Assembly: GCA_026390695.1 (NCBI GenBank)
Contig: JAPLFL010000092.1
Span: forward strand, 1 to 64,000
Length of the DNA: 64,000 bases
Reading direction: 5' to 3'
Source of the DNA: Candidatus Kapaibacterium sp.
Lineage (GTDB): Bacteria; Bacteroidota; Ignavibacteria; Kapaibacteriales; UBA2268
Under the pieces are notes generated by a model. The model had not been told where the DNA came from, made no database searches, and saw only the letters and a program-made list of their open reading frames with translations. How positions within the stretch are numbered: the first letter of the stretch is position 1; every line of letters begins with the position of its first letter. Position numbers and translations under genes: made by a program. Positions 31,417 to 42,535 of the stretch are shown here, piece after piece.

Positions 31417-32700
31417 ATGCATTTTATCGTTGTTGGAGCAAGTTTTAAAACTGCAAATGTCGAAAAAAGAGAAAAGCTCCATTTCTCATCAGAAGCTCTG
31501 CCAGCAGCTTATTCACAACTTAACTCAAACCAGTCTATCAATGGTAGTGTAATTCTTTCAACATGCAATCGTGTCGAAATATATGCATCTACTGATAATA
31601 TTGACAAAGGAATTGAAGATATAACTAATTTCATCAGTAATTTTCACAAAATTTCTTTGAATGAATTAAAGCCGATACTCTATTCAAAGAATTGCCACAG
31701 TGCTGTCTTCCATCTCCTCACAGTTACTTCTTCAATAGATTCAATGGTAATAGGTGAATCACAGATTCAGGGACAAGTTCGGGATGCATACGCAGCAGCT
31801 CAGGAATTGAATGCAACTAATGGAATGGTAAATAAACTCTTCCAGTCTGCAATACAAACAGGTAAGAAAGTACGCAATGAGACAAAGATTGGTGAAGGTT
31901 CGGTTTCTGTTGCCACATTAGCTCTTGATATAATTAAAAAATATTATGGACAGGATGAGAAATTCAGTGCTCTGATTGTGGGTTCCGGGAAAATGGGGTC
32001 TTTAACAGCCTCCAATTTCAGAAATTATTTTACAAATTTAAATTTATCTATTGCAAATCGTTCATTGGATAATGCAAAGATTTTTGCCGAAAAATTTGAT
32101 GCACAAATTATTGATTTTGATGATCGTTATAATACTTTAAAAGATTTTGACGTAATGGTTGTTGCAACAAGTTTTGAAACACATGTAATAAAGCATTCAC
32201 TTGTAGAAATGGCTTTAGCCGGTCATTTAACAGAGAAAAAGCGTTATTTTGTTGATCTGGCGATTCCAAGAAATATCGATCCGCATATAAGAATTGTTGA
32301 AAATTGCTCACTTTATTCAATTGATGATATAAATAAAATAATCACTACTAATTTGGATAAACGCTCCGAATCTATCGAAAGAGCCAAAGCTATTATCAAT
32401 GAAGTTGCTGAAGAATATTTTGAGTGGTACCTTAAGCAATCGATTGTCCCTACCATGATGGAAATAAAAAAAGGAATGGGGATAATAAAAGATAGAACAA
32501 TTGCCACTTTCGATGATTTTTATAAAACTCTTGAATCATCTCAAGCTGAAAATGTGAGCAAAATGCTTGATGAATATGCTGATAAAATTATAAAGGTAAT
32601 TATGAAAAACATCCGCCGTGCAACAACAAAGGATGAATTGATAAATATTACACGTACATTAAAAGAAACATTAACTTTAGATATAAATAATGATCATTAA
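31417..32700 (+). CDS. hemA: Glutamyl-tRNA reductase
   Basis: LSTCNRVEIYA; SSIDSMVIGESQIQGQVRDAY; VGSGKMGSLTA; FVDLAIPRNIDP. Confidence 0.95.
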   Translation: MHFIVVGASFKTANVEKREKLHFSSEALPAAYSQLNSNQSINGSVILSTCNRVEIYASTDNIDKGIEDITNFISNFHKISLNELKPILYSKNCHSAVFHLLTVTSSIDSMVIGESQIQGQVRDAYAAAQELNATNGMVNKLFQSAIQTGKKVRNETKIGEGSVSVATLALDIIKKYYGQDEKFSALIVGSGKMGSLTASNFRNYFTNLNLSIANRSLDNAKIFAEKFDAQIIDFDDRYNTLKDFDVMVVATSFETHVIKHSLVEMALAGHLTEKKRYFVDLAIPRNIDPHIRIVENCSLYSIDDINKIITTNLDKRSESIERAKAIINEVAEEYFEWYLKQSIVPTMMEIKKGMGIIKDRTIATFDDFYKTLESSQAENVSKMLDEYADKIIKVIMKNIRRATTKDELINITRTLKETLTLDINNDH

Positions 32701-33610
32701 AAAATATATTGTTGCCACCAGACCAAGTCTTCTGGCATATACTCAAACCGAACAGACCGTTAATTTTATTAGAGAAAAAAATCCCGGAATTGAATTTGAA
32801 ATAGTGAAATTCAGCACTCAGGGCGATAAAATTACTGATAAACCATTGACAGAATTCGGTGGCACCGGAGTATTTGTCAAAGAACTTGAGAATGCAATTT
32901 TAGAGGGTAAAGCTCATTTTGCCATTCACAGTCTGAAGGATGTACCAGGAATTCAACCCGAAAATATGACATTAGCCTGCTTCGTCAAACGTGAAGATCC
33001 GAGAGATTTATTATTAACAAATGACGGTCGTACTCTGGATCAGCTTCCTGATAATTGTATTATTGGAACTGGCTCACCGCGGAGAATTGTTCAGATCGCT
33101 AATCTTAAACATTCTATTAAATTTAAAGAATTACGCGGTAATATTGATACCCGACTTCGTAAACTATTTGATGGTGAGTATGATGCAATCCTGCTTGCTG
33201 CTGCTGGTATGAACCGATTAGGTAAAATGATTCCTGAGTCTGCATATTTACCTCTTGATAACTTTATTCCTGCTATTGGACAAGGTACTATTGCATTAGA
33301 ATGTCTTAGTGATGATTTTGAAACAATTGCTGTTCTTAAATCAATTAACCATGCAGAAACTGAAATTGCTACTATTGCCGAACGTAGTTTTATGAAAACA
33401 ATCGGTGGTGGTTGCAAATTCCCTCTTGCTGCTTATGCAACCGTCACTGGATCGAATATCACATTGAATGCTATGATTGGCAATCATTATAATTTTAAGA
33501 CTTATTATACCTCTGCAAGTGCAGAAAAAGAACAAGCCGTTCAATTGGGAATAGAACTTGCTGAAGAGATTAAACAAGCTGCAATCAGCCTTGATGTTAA
33601 AATTTCATAG
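32690..33610 (+). CDS. hemC: Porphobilinogen deaminase
   Basis: ATRPSLLAYTQT; HSLKDVP; GTGSPRR; RGNIDTRLRKL; PAIGQGTIALEC. Confidence 0.95.
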   Translation: MIIKKYIVATRPSLLAYTQTEQTVNFIREKNPGIEFEIVKFSTQGDKITDKPLTEFGGTGVFVKELENAILEGKAHFAIHSLKDVPGIQPENMTLACFVKREDPRDLLLTNDGRTLDQLPDNCIIGTGSPRRIVQIANLKHSIKFKELRGNIDTRLRKLFDGEYDAILLAAAGMNRLGKMIPESAYLPLDNFIPAIGQGTIALECLSDDFETIAVLKSINHAETEIATIAERSFMKTIGGGCKFPLAAYATVTGSNITLNAMIGNHYNFKTYYTSASAEKEQAVQLGIELAEEIKQAAISLDVKIS

Positions 33611-33615
33611 TTAAT

Positions 33616-34410
33616 TTGGAAATGTCTTTGCAAAATAAAATAATAATTTCGACAAAATCATTCAGCAATGATGACAAGTTCAAAGACTTTCTTGAAAATA
33701 AAGGAGCTATTGTATATAATTTTCCTTTGATTGAAACAGTAAAAGTCGAGATAACTCAGAACCTAATTGAAACTCTAAAAGAAATTAATTCGTTTAATTG
33801 GATTATTTTTACTTCAAAAAATGGTGTCGAAAAGTTTTTCAGTCTGTTGAATGATTTAAATATTAAATTACTTACTACGAGGTTTACTAAATTTGCGGCT
33901 ATAGGCAATCGTACAGCAGATGAATTAGAAAAAAATTCTATCGAAGCAAACTTTATTTCTACCGAAATGAATTCTGAGAAATTTGTCCTTGAAATGTCTG
34001 ATGAAATACTCTGCAAGGGTGATAAGGTATTATTAGCTCTTGGTAATCTTGCAAATGATACGCTTGAAAATGGACTAAAACAAACAACAGAAGTTCATCG
34101 AATCAATGTTTATAAAACTCATTCAACAATAAACCATCAACCAGACATCATTGACAGATTGATTGCTGATAATTATGATTTATTAATATTTACCAGTCCA
34201 TCTGGATTCGAGAGTTTTCTTTCGGTTTGTGATAAATATTCAATTAGAAATATAAATAAAATTGCATGTATAGGAAATACAACTGCTCAGGCTATTATTA
34301 ATTCTGGTTATAAACCTAAACTAATCTCTCCAAAATCTGATGCTGAAACCTTTGTTGATTCAATAGAGACTTATTTTAATGACAATTTTGCAAATTTTAT
34401 AAACAATTAA
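33616..34410 (+). CDS. hemD: Uroporphyrinogen-III synthase
   Basis: WIIFTSKNGVEKFF; LLIFTSPSGFESFL; IACIGNTTAQAI; position between hemC and hemB. Confidence 0.87.
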   Translation: MEMSLQNKIIISTKSFSNDDKFKDFLENKGAIVYNFPLIETVKVEITQNLIETLKEINSFNWIIFTSKNGVEKFFSLLNDLNIKLLTTRFTKFAAIGNRTADELEKNSIEANFISTEMNSEKFVLEMSDEILCKGDKVLLALGNLANDTLENGLKQTTEVHRINVYKTHSTINHQPDIIDRLIADNYDLLIFTSPSGFESFLSVCDKYSIRNINKIACIGNTTAQAIINSGYKPKLISPKSDAETFVDSIETYFNDNFANFINN

Positions 34411-34548
34411 ATTAATTATGAGTTATTAATAATAAGATACAGACTCCAGAGCATTTTATAACGCAAATTTAAATGATTATTCTAATGAATATTCAATTTT
34501 AAAAATAATAAAACTTTAATTTAAATTAAAAATACAAGGATAGGAACA

Positions 34549-35526
34549 ATGGTATTTCCAATAACAAGACTCAGAAGATTAAGAAAAAATCCCATCATTC
34601 GAGATTTTATCAGTGAAACATCTTTAAGTTTAAATGACTTAATATTACCTCTATTCGTCTGCCCTGGCAATAATGTTGAGAATCCGATTTCTTCTATGCC
34701 CGGAAATTTTCAATTATCTGTCGATTTATTAGTAGAAGAATGTAAAAAAATAATTGATTGTGGTGTTCGTTCGGTTTTACTTTTTGGCATTCCCGAACAT
34801 AAAGATGAGCATGGATTGGTTGCTTGTCAGGAAAACGGGATTGTTCAACAGGCAATTCGAACGATTAAACAGAATTTTGATAATAAATTACTTATTGTTG
34901 CAGATGTATGCAACTGTGAATATACAAACCACGGCCATTGTGGAACAATAGTCGATGGAGATGTTGATAATGATCTTACAATTGAGACATTAGCTATGCA
35001 ATCCCTTTCGCTTGCCCAGAGTGGTGCCGATGTTATTGCTCCAAGTGATATGATGGACGGTCGTGTTGGTAGAATACGAGAAATTTTAGATGATAACGAT
35101 TTCACTGGCACCCCCATAATGTCATACTCAGCCAAATACGCTTCTGGATTTTACGGTCCATTTCGGGAAGCAGCAGAATCAGCACCCAAATTTGGTGATA
35201 GAAGAAGCTACCAGATGAATTCATCTAATTCAGACGAAGCCATGCGCGAAATCGCTCTGGATATTCAGGAAGGAGCAGATATTATTATGGTTAAACCGGC
35301 TATGAGTTATCTTGATATTATTTACCGTGCAAAACATGAATTTAATATTCCAGTTGCAGCTTATAATGTAAGTGGTGAATTTTCAATGGTCAAAGCTGCC
35401 GCTGCTAATGGATGGATTGATGAAGAAAGAATTATGATGGAAGTAGCAACTTCAATAAAAAGAGCAGGAGCTGATATTATTATAACATATTTTGCAAAAG
35501 AAATTGCAGCAGTATTAAATAGGTAG
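34549..35526 (+). CDS. hemB: Delta-aminolevulinic acid dehydratase
   Basis: RLRRLRKNPIIRDFI; DVCNCEYTNHGHCG; APSDMMDGRVGRIRE; MVKPAMSYLDII; YNVSGEFSMVKAA. Confidence 0.96.
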   Translation: MVFPITRLRRLRKNPIIRDFISETSLSLNDLILPLFVCPGNNVENPISSMPGNFQLSVDLLVEECKKIIDCGVRSVLLFGIPEHKDEHGLVACQENGIVQQAIRTIKQNFDNKLLIVADVCNCEYTNHGHCGTIVDGDVDNDLTIETLAMQSLSLAQSGADVIAPSDMMDGRVGRIREILDDNDFTGTPIMSYSAKYASGFYGPFREAAESAPKFGDRRSYQMNSSNSDEAMREIALDIQEGADIIMVKPAMSYLDIIYRAKHEFNIPVAAYNVSGEFSMVKAAAANGWIDEERIMMEVATSIKRAGADIIITYFAKEIAAVLNR

Positions 35527-35529
35527 AAA

Positions 35530-36828
35530 ATGAAATTAGATAAAAGTATTTTAGAATATAAAAGAGCTTGTGAAATTATTCCAGGTGGAGTAAATTCACC
35601 TGTACGTGCTTTTAAAAGTGTGGGTATGAATCCGCTTCTAATCAGTCACGCTAAAGGTTCAAAAATTTATGACATTGACGGTAATGAGTTCATTGATTTC
35701 GTATGTTCATGGGGACCAATGATTTTAGGGCATGCTTACGAACCGATTATAAATGCTATCAATATAGCGGCTATCAGAGGTACAAGTTATGGTGCTCCTA
35801 CATTAGCCGAATCCGAAATTGCCGAATTGATAATCTCTATGGTTCCTTCTATCGAAATGGTGAGGATGGTTAATTCCGGAACTGAAGCAACTATGAGTGC
35901 AATTCGCCTTGCTCGTGGTTTCACTGGGAGGAATAAACTTGTAAAATTTGCCGGATGTTATCATGGTCATGCTGATAGTTTTTTAATTAAAGCAGGTTCA
36001 GGAGCAATTACTCTTGGTTTGCCAGATAGTCCGGGAGTAACACCAAGTATTGCCGGTGATACTCTAATTGCTGAATATAACAATCTTGCATCAGTTGAAC
36101 AATTATTTGATGCAGCTCCAAATGAGATTGCTGCAATAATCGTTGAACCAGTTGCAGGAAATATGGGTGTAGTTCCTCCGGTTGATGGGTTTCTTGAAGG
36201 TTTAAGAGCTATTTGTGACAAATATAATGCCCTTCTAATATTCGATGAAGTAATAACGGGATTCAGGCTTTCAGCAGGTGGAGCTCAGGAATATTACAAT
36301 GTAATGCCAGATATTACTACACTGGGTAAAATTATTGGTGGCGGACTTCCCGTCGGAGCTTACGGCGGAAAAAAAGAAATAATGAATATGCTTGCCCCAG
36401 TTGGGCCAATTTATCAGGCAGGTACTTTATCTGGAAATCCACTTGCTATGGCTGCGGGAATCGTTATGTTAAGGACATTGAACGACAATCCTTCAATCTA
36501 TAAAGATTTAAACAGAAAAGCAGAAAAACTTGAAAAAGGGTTAAAGGTAAATCTGGAGATAACTGGAGTTAAAGCTATTATCAATAGAGTTGGTTCAATG
36601 ATGACTATATTTTTCACTGAATCTGAAAAGATTGAATCTTTCGATCAAGCTATGACTTCCAATAAATCCTTTTATTCCAAGTATTTTACACTGTCACTTG
36701 AAAGTGGAATATATCTTGCTCCTTCTCAATTCGAAGCTGCTTTTATTTCCAATGTTCATAGTGAAGTGGATATTAAAAGAACTATTGATGCCAGTTTAAT
36801 GGCAATGGAAATAATGAAACAGAATTAA
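35530..36828 (+). CDS. hemL: Glutamate-1-semialdehyde 2,1-aminomutase
   Basis: [61 protein letters not shown]. Confidence 0.96.
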   Translation: MKLDKSILEYKRACEIIPGGVNSPVRAFKSVGMNPLLISHAKGSKIYDIDGNEFIDFVCSWGPMILGHAYEPIINAINIAAIRGTSYGAPTLAESEIAELIISMVPSIEMVRMVNSGTEATMSAIRLARGFTGRNKLVKFAGCYHGHADSFLIKAGSGAITLGLPDSPGVTPSIAGDTLIAEYNNLASVEQLFDAAPNEIAAIIVEPVAGNMGVVPPVDGFLEGLRAICDKYNALLIFDEVITGFRLSAGGAQEYYNVMPDITTLGKIIGGGLPVGAYGGKKEIMNMLAPVGPIYQAGTLSGNPLAMAAGIVMLRTLNDNPSIYKDLNRKAEKLEKGLKVNLEITGVKAIINRVGSMMTIFFTESEKIESFDQAMTSNKSFYSKYFTLSLESGIYLAPSQFEAAFISNVHSEVDIKRTIDASLMAMEIMKQN

Positions 36829-36926
36829 ACAAATGAAACAAATTAACCACGAATTTGATATAATAAATATCAAGTTTTCGATAATTGAAATGGTTAATAT
36901 GTTTCAAAAATAAACTTATTAACTAA

Positions 36927-37976
36927 ATGAACAAACAAATGACAAATAATTTATTTAAAGACACGCTATCTGGTATAAAAAGAGAAAGACCACCAGTTTG
37001 GTTTATGCGCCAAGCCGGACGGGTACTTCCAGCATATTTAAAACTACGTGAAAAATACAGTTTCCATGAATTAATGAGAACTCCTGAATTATGCTGCGAA
37101 GTAACTCTTCAACCAGTTGATGAACTTGGTGTGGATGCTGCCATCCTGTTTTCTGATATTTTAGTAATTCCAGAAGCATTGGGAATGAAGTTAAATTTTA
37201 CAGACAAAGGCCCTGTATTTGTCAATCCATTAAAAAATATAGAAAATCCATCTATTACTCTTCAGGCAGATTCTTCAAAATTGAATTACATATACGATGC
37301 ACTTGACATTATCAAACAGAAAAAATCTCAGGATGTCGGTTTGATCGGATTTTGCGGTTCACCATTTACAACTTTTTGTTATATGGTAGAAGGATCAAGC
37401 GCTAAACATGATTTCGCGAATGCAATAAGATTACTATATGAAAACAAAGAGGAATCGTTTAAAATTCTCGATAAAATTACAGATTTGTCAATTGAATATG
37501 CTAAATCTCAAGTTAATCACGGAGTTGATTGTTTCCAGTTATTTGAAACACATGCCGGATTAATTCCATCTGAATTATATATAGAAATGATTCTTCCATC
37601 TGTTAAAAGAATTTCTCAGGCTGTACGAAGTCTAAACACTCCATTTATTTATTTTCCCAAGGGCTTAGGGCTTGCTATTGCACAAATTAATTTTGATATT
37701 GCTGATTTTGTCGGTATTGATTGGCAATATTCTATTTCTGAAACACGAAATATTATTGATCCCAAAGTTGGAGTTCAGGGAAATATGGATATGAGAATTT
37801 TATCAATAGACAATAAATTTATTATAAATAAAGAACTTGATAAATTTATTCCTTTTGGAAGAGCTAATTCAAATTGGATATTTAACACTGGTCATGGTTT
37901 AATGCCTGATAATAAACTGGAAAATGTCAAGTATGTAGTTGAAAGAATAAAAAGTATTGACTGGCAAAGAGGTTAA
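36927..37976 (+). CDS. hemE: Uroporphyrinogen decarboxylase
   Basis: RPPVWFMRQAGRVLPAYL; AAILFSDILVIPEALGM; FNTGHGLMPD. Confidence 0.95.
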   Translation: MNKQMTNNLFKDTLSGIKRERPPVWFMRQAGRVLPAYLKLREKYSFHELMRTPELCCEVTLQPVDELGVDAAILFSDILVIPEALGMKLNFTDKGPVFVNPLKNIENPSITLQADSSKLNYIYDALDIIKQKKSQDVGLIGFCGSPFTTFCYMVEGSSAKHDFANAIRLLYENKEESFKILDKITDLSIEYAKSQVNHGVDCFQLFETHAGLIPSELYIEMILPSVKRISQAVRSLNTPFIYFPKGLGLAIAQINFDIADFVGIDWQYSISETRNIIDPKVGVQGNMDMRILSIDNKFIINKELDKFIPFGRANSNWIFNTGHGLMPDNKLENVKYVVERIKSIDWQRG

Positions 37977-39357
37977 GATGAAAATAGATCAGTATCTTTT
38001 AGACAAATATAATGCACCTGTTCCTCGTTATACAAGTTATCCTCCGGCTAACCATTTTTCAGATAAGTTTACTTCTTCTGATTATGAAACAGCAATTATT
38101 GAATCAAATGAATTAAATCCTCAAAATGTTTCTATATACGTACATATACCTTTTTGCAAGAAATTGTGTTTTTATTGTGGATGCAATAAAATATCAATGC
38201 ACAATGATGAAATGATCAAAAAGTATATTGAAACCCTTAAAATTGAATTACATAAAGTTTTAAAGTTAATAAATCCGTATCGTTTGTTGTCACAGATCCA
38301 TTATGGTGGCGGTACTCCGAATGCAATTGATTCCAAATACTTAGGTGAAATTAATTCAATTATTTTCAGTTATTTAAAAACAATTGAGTCTCCTGAAATA
38401 GCAATCGAATGTAATCCTGCATACTTAGATTTTCAGTATATCAAAGACTTAACTGATGCAGGTTTTAATCGGTTCAGTATTGGAATTCAGGATTTTAACA
38501 TTGAAGTTTTAAAAACGGTAAATCGCTCTATTCCTGAACTGCCAGTTAAAGAAATAATTAATATTATCAAAGACTTGAATCCAAATGCTGTTATTAACTT
38601 TGATTTTATATATGGTTTACCCGGTCAGAATTCTCAGAGTTTCGCCAAATCAATAGATGAGGCAATTTCATATAATCCTGATAGAATAGTTACATTTTCT
38701 TATGCTCATTTACCTACTGTATTTAAAGCTCAATACGCTCTTGAAAAAGCAGGACTACCTTCTCCTGAAGAAAAAATTGAAATGTATCAGAATACAAATA
38801 TTCAGTTGAAAGAAAATGGGTATATGCCGGTTGGTATGGATCATTATGTTCGTGAAGATGATGAACTCTATCAAGCATTTAAAAATAATTTACTGCATCG
38901 TAATTTTCAGGGTTATTGCACACGTCGCACTACCGGTCAGGTCTATGCTTTTGGTATATCATCAATTAGCCAGTTTGAAACTTCATATTTTCAGACTACA
39001 AAATCAATTGAGAGCTATATTGAAACCATAAATAAAGATTCATTTCCAGTTGAAAAAGGTTATCGTCTTAATAATAATGAAATAATTGTTCGAGAAGTAA
39101 TTGAAGAGCTTATGTGCAATAAAAAGATCGACTTAACTGCTATTGCCCTAAATTTTGATATAAGTTTAGATAAATTAAAAAGTCATTTAAATTTTGATGA
39201 ATCCAGCTTGCAGAATTTTATTCGGGATGGAATAATCAATTATTCAAACAATATTATTGAAATTTCGGAAATGGGAATTCTATTTATACGTAACGTAGCT
39301 GCATCACTCGATCCTGTTTATAAAAATAAAGTTATGAATTATTCGAAAGCTGTTTAA
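37957..39357 (+). CDS. hemN: Oxygen-independent coproporphyrinogen III oxidase (radical SAM)
   Basis: RYTSYPPANHF; VHIPFCKKLCFYCGCN; HYGGGTPNAI; GMDHYV. Confidence 0.95.
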   Translation: MTGKEVKMKIDQYLLDKYNAPVPRYTSYPPANHFSDKFTSSDYETAIIESNELNPQNVSIYVHIPFCKKLCFYCGCNKISMHNDEMIKKYIETLKIELHKVLKLINPYRLLSQIHYGGGTPNAIDSKYLGEINSIIFSYLKTIESPEIAIECNPAYLDFQYIKDLTDAGFNRFSIGIQDFNIEVLKTVNRSIPELPVKEIINIIKDLNPNAVINFDFIYGLPGQNSQSFAKSIDEAISYNPDRIVTFSYAHLPTVFKAQYALEKAGLPSPEEKIEMYQNTNIQLKENGYMPVGMDHYVREDDELYQAFKNNLLHRNFQGYCTRRTTGQVYAFGISSISQFETSYFQTTKSIESYIETINKDSFPVEKGYRLNNNEIIVREVIEELMCNKKIDLTAIALNFDISLDKLKSHLNFDESSLQNFIRDGIINYSNNIIEISEMGILFIRNVAASLDPVYKNKVMNYSKAV

Positions 39358-40724
39358 TGCCGATAGAAATCAACACTGAATTTGTCATTATTGGTGCAGG
39401 ATTAACCGGTCTTTCATGTGCTCATTTCTTGAAAAAGGCAGGTAAAACTGTTGTGCTGATTGAAAAAAACAATCGGGTCGGCGGAGTAATCAACACTATT
39501 TTCGAAGAGGGCTTTGTTTTCGAGACAGGTCCAAATTCCGGAGTGATTGCTCATCCTGAAGTATTTACATTATTTGATGATTTAAGAGAATCCTCACAGC
39601 TCGAAACAGCAAGAAAAGAATCAAAACGACGTTTGATCTGGAAGAATAAAAAATGGGAAGCTCTGCCTTCAGGGCTAATTTCTGCAATTCATACACCACT
39701 TTTTTCTCTAAAAGATAAATTTCGTATTTTAGGTGAACCTTTCAGGGCAAAAGGAACAGATCCTGATGAATCTGTTGCAGATTTAGTTCTCCGCCGACTT
39801 GGGAAAAGTTTTTTAAATTATGCTGTTGACCCATTTATTTCTGGTATTTATGCCGGCAATCCTGCTAATATAACCACTCGCTTTGCTTTGCCGAAATTGT
39901 ATGAATTAGAACAAAATTATGGCAGCTTTATAAAAGGATCATTTAAGAAAAAGCCTGTTAAACTTGCTGACGGCGAGAAAAAAGCAACTCGTGAAGTATT
40001 TTCTGCAAATGGCGGATTACTTAATATTATTAGTAGTTTAGAGAATTCTATTAACAAAAATAATATATTTTTGAATTCAGCTAATATTCATATAAATAAT
40101 ATAAATGGGGAATTTATTTCATCTTTCTCTCAATTTAATGAAGAAGTTGTTATCAAATCAAGAAAAGTTATTACTACAATTGGAGGATATGCACTTCCAG
40201 ATATTTTATCTTTTATTGAAAAGAAAGAATTAAAGCCAATAACCGATCTTGAATATGCAAAAGTCGTTCAAGTTGCTCTCGGATTTAAAAATTGGCAAGG
40301 CATTGAATTAAATGCTTTTGGCGGACTTGTTCCATCGATTGAAAATCGAAAAATTCTTGGAGTATTGTTCTGTTCTTCCATTTTCACTGGCAGATCGCCA
40401 ATTGGAGGAGCTTTACTTTCGGTATTTATTGGTGGTATGAGAAATCCACAAGCTATTAACTTGAGTGATGATGAAATACAATCATTGGTTTTGTCAGAAT
40501 TATCTGAAATGTGTGGACTTAAAAATCCTAAACCGGATTTAATCAGGATATTTCGTTACCCAAATGCAATTCCACAATACTCTGCTTCAACCGGTGCCAG
40601 GCTTGCAAAAATAAAAGAACTTGAAACTAAATTTCCCGGGCTGATTTTAGCAGGTAATATCCGAGATGGTATCGGTATGGCTGACAGAATAAAACAAGGA
40701 AAAAAGATTGCGGAATTATTTTAA
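39357..40724 (+). CDS. hemG: Protoporphyrinogen oxidase, FAD-dependent HemY/HemG type
   Basis: VIIGAGLTGLSCAHFLKKAGKTVVLIEKNNRVGGVI; ETGPNSG; DPFISGIYAGNP. Confidence 0.92.
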   Translation: MPIEINTEFVIIGAGLTGLSCAHFLKKAGKTVVLIEKNNRVGGVINTIFEEGFVFETGPNSGVIAHPEVFTLFDDLRESSQLETARKESKRRLIWKNKKWEALPSGLISAIHTPLFSLKDKFRILGEPFRAKGTDPDESVADLVLRRLGKSFLNYAVDPFISGIYAGNPANITTRFALPKLYELEQNYGSFIKGSFKKKPVKLADGEKKATREVFSANGGLLNIISSLENSINKNNIFLNSANIHINNINGEFISSFSQFNEEVVIKSRKVITTIGGYALPDILSFIEKKELKPITDLEYAKVVQVALGFKNWQGIELNAFGGLVPSIENRKILGVLFCSSIFTGRSPIGGALLSVFIGGMRNPQAINLSDDEIQSLVLSELSEMCGLKNPKPDLIRIFRYPNAIPQYSASTGARLAKIKELETKFPGLILAGNIRDGIGMADRIKQGKKIAELF

Positions 40725-40771
40725 TAAACACCCCCTAACCCGCTCTTTTTAATGTGGAAATTTGAATTAAA

Positions 40772-41791
40772 ATGCAAAAAAAAGCAGTTATATTAATTAA
40801 TACCGGTTCACCTGATTCATTCCAAATCCGTGATGTTAGGTGCTACTTGTCCCAATTTCTTAATGATAAACGTGTCATTAATTTGCCGTATATTCTTCGT
40901 AAATTCATAGTAAATCTCATCATTGTTCCTTTTCGTGCTCCAAAATCTGCTGTTAAATATAAACAAATCTGGACAAAAAACGGTTCTCCCCTCATCGTTC
41001 ATACTCAGAACTTAGTCAATAAACTACAAAAAAAGATTGATGATGACACAACTGTATTTTTTGCAATGAGATATGGCAATCCATCAATTAAATCTGTTCT
41101 TTCTAAAATCAAGGAATCAGATTTTGAACACCTTACGATTCTTCCTCTTTTCCCACAATATGCTTCATCTACTACCGGTTCGATTTACGAATATATTTTC
41201 AATTCGATTAAAGATTGGAATACATTTCCTTCGATCAATTTTATAAATCAATTTTATGATAATCCCCAATTTATCAATGCTTTCGTTAATCGAATCAAAT
41301 CTTATCAACCAGAGAAATTCGAGCATATAATTTTTTCTTTTCACGGATTGCCTCTTAGTCATTTAGACAATGTTCATCCTAAAATTCCAAATAAAATCTG
41401 CAATTGCAAAAAAATGATGCCAATCACAGGACATGGAAAATTTTGCTATAAAGCATGCTGCTATGAAATGAGCAGATTGTTGGCTAAATCATTAAATCTC
41501 AATCATGATCAATTTACGATTTCTTTTCAATCCCGTATGACAAAAAATTGGATTTCCCCTTTTACTGATGAAATTATTGCAAGCAAAGCTAAAGCCGGTG
41601 TCAAAAATATTCTTGTAGTAGCCGGTTCATTCGTTGCCGATTGCCTTGAAACAACTCTCGAACTTGGTGTTGAATATTCAGCAATATTCAAAACAAATGG
41701 AGGCGAAAATCTACAATTAGTTGAAAGCCTTAATGATTCCGACGATTGGGTTAATGCCCTTATTGCAATTATTCATGATGAAATCGTTTAA
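40772..41791 (+). CDS. hemH: Ferrochelatase
   Basis: VILINTGSPDS; VRCYLSQFLNDKRVINLP; FSFHGLPLSHLD; FQSRMTKNWISPFTDEII. Confidence 0.94.
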   Translation: MQKKAVILINTGSPDSFQIRDVRCYLSQFLNDKRVINLPYILRKFIVNLIIVPFRAPKSAVKYKQIWTKNGSPLIVHTQNLVNKLQKKIDDDTTVFFAMRYGNPSIKSVLSKIKESDFEHLTILPLFPQYASSTTGSIYEYIFNSIKDWNTFPSINFINQFYDNPQFINAFVNRIKSYQPEKFEHIIFSFHGLPLSHLDNVHPKIPNKICNCKKMMPITGHGKFCYKACCYEMSRLLAKSLNLNHDQFTISFQSRMTKNWISPFTDEIIASKAKAGVKNILVVAGSFVADCLETTLELGVEYSAIFKTNGGENLQLVESLNDSDDWVNALIAIIHDEIV

Positions 41792-42437
41792 TTCTCTCCG
41801 AAATCAAATAATTCCTATACTTGGCATCATTTACATCATCCCAGATTATTTTCCCGATCTCGCAATAACTGCTCACCAGCTCATACAATTCATTTCCCTT
41901 CGTAATCCGTTCCCGTGTCTTGAGTTCCCGTTGTTCGTTGGAAGTTGAATTCGCGTATAAAGCCTCTTCAAACAATTGTGTCTCATCCAACAAATCATCA
42001 ATCATCCCGCTGGTCAGTCCTATCGAGCTGAGTTCAGCAAGATAATCCGTTGCTGTTTTTACTGCCAATCTGCATTTACTCAGAAATACCAAGTCACTTT
42101 CCTTTAACACAAAACTTGTATCAAATTTCTTGACCTGAGGCGAACCGACACCCCATTTTATCTTTGCTAACACTACTATCTCTTTTAATTTCAATGTACA
42201 CGAACTCCGCCGAGTTTGTTTAATCTCCATTGCTAATTGACAATCGGCAAAATAATAAGCATCCGACGGAAAAACCTCGAAAGCATTTCCAAGCGCTTCC
42301 ATTTCGGTTACCATCGTAGCTGTTACACCTCGAGCCGTAAATTCAGTTTGATCAGACATCATAGTTTTGACAAGATTACTGGTTAACATGCAAAGTTCTG
42401 CATCGGTAAATTGATAAGTTCTTTTTGATGAAATCAT
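41769..42437 (-). CDS. Family member 1: unknown helical protein, no FN3 domain; 3' end overlaps hemH antisense
   Basis: Homologous along its length to the N-terminal ~200 aa of 60436-61386 (TSNLV.TM..DQTEFT.RGVTA, RITKGNELY..VS.YCEIGKIIW.DV..AKY..Y). Confidence 0.88.
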   Translation of the reverse strand: MISSKRTYQFTDAELCMLTSNLVKTMMSDQTEFTARGVTATMVTEMEALGNAFEVFPSDAYYFADCQLAMEIKQTRRSSCTLKLKEIVVLAKIKWGVGSPQVKKFDTSFVLKESDLVFLSKCRLAVKTATDYLAELSSIGLTSGMIDDLLDETQLFEEALYANSTSNEQRELKTRERITKGNELYELVSSYCEIGKIIWDDVNDAKYRNYLISERIKRFHHE

Positions 42438-42535
42438 GGGAATTTTTTTTGATTAATGGTGAATTATTTAAAATTATTATTTTTCTTGAGAAAGTTTAAG
42501 AAATATTTCGATAAAAATATATACAAAAATAATTA

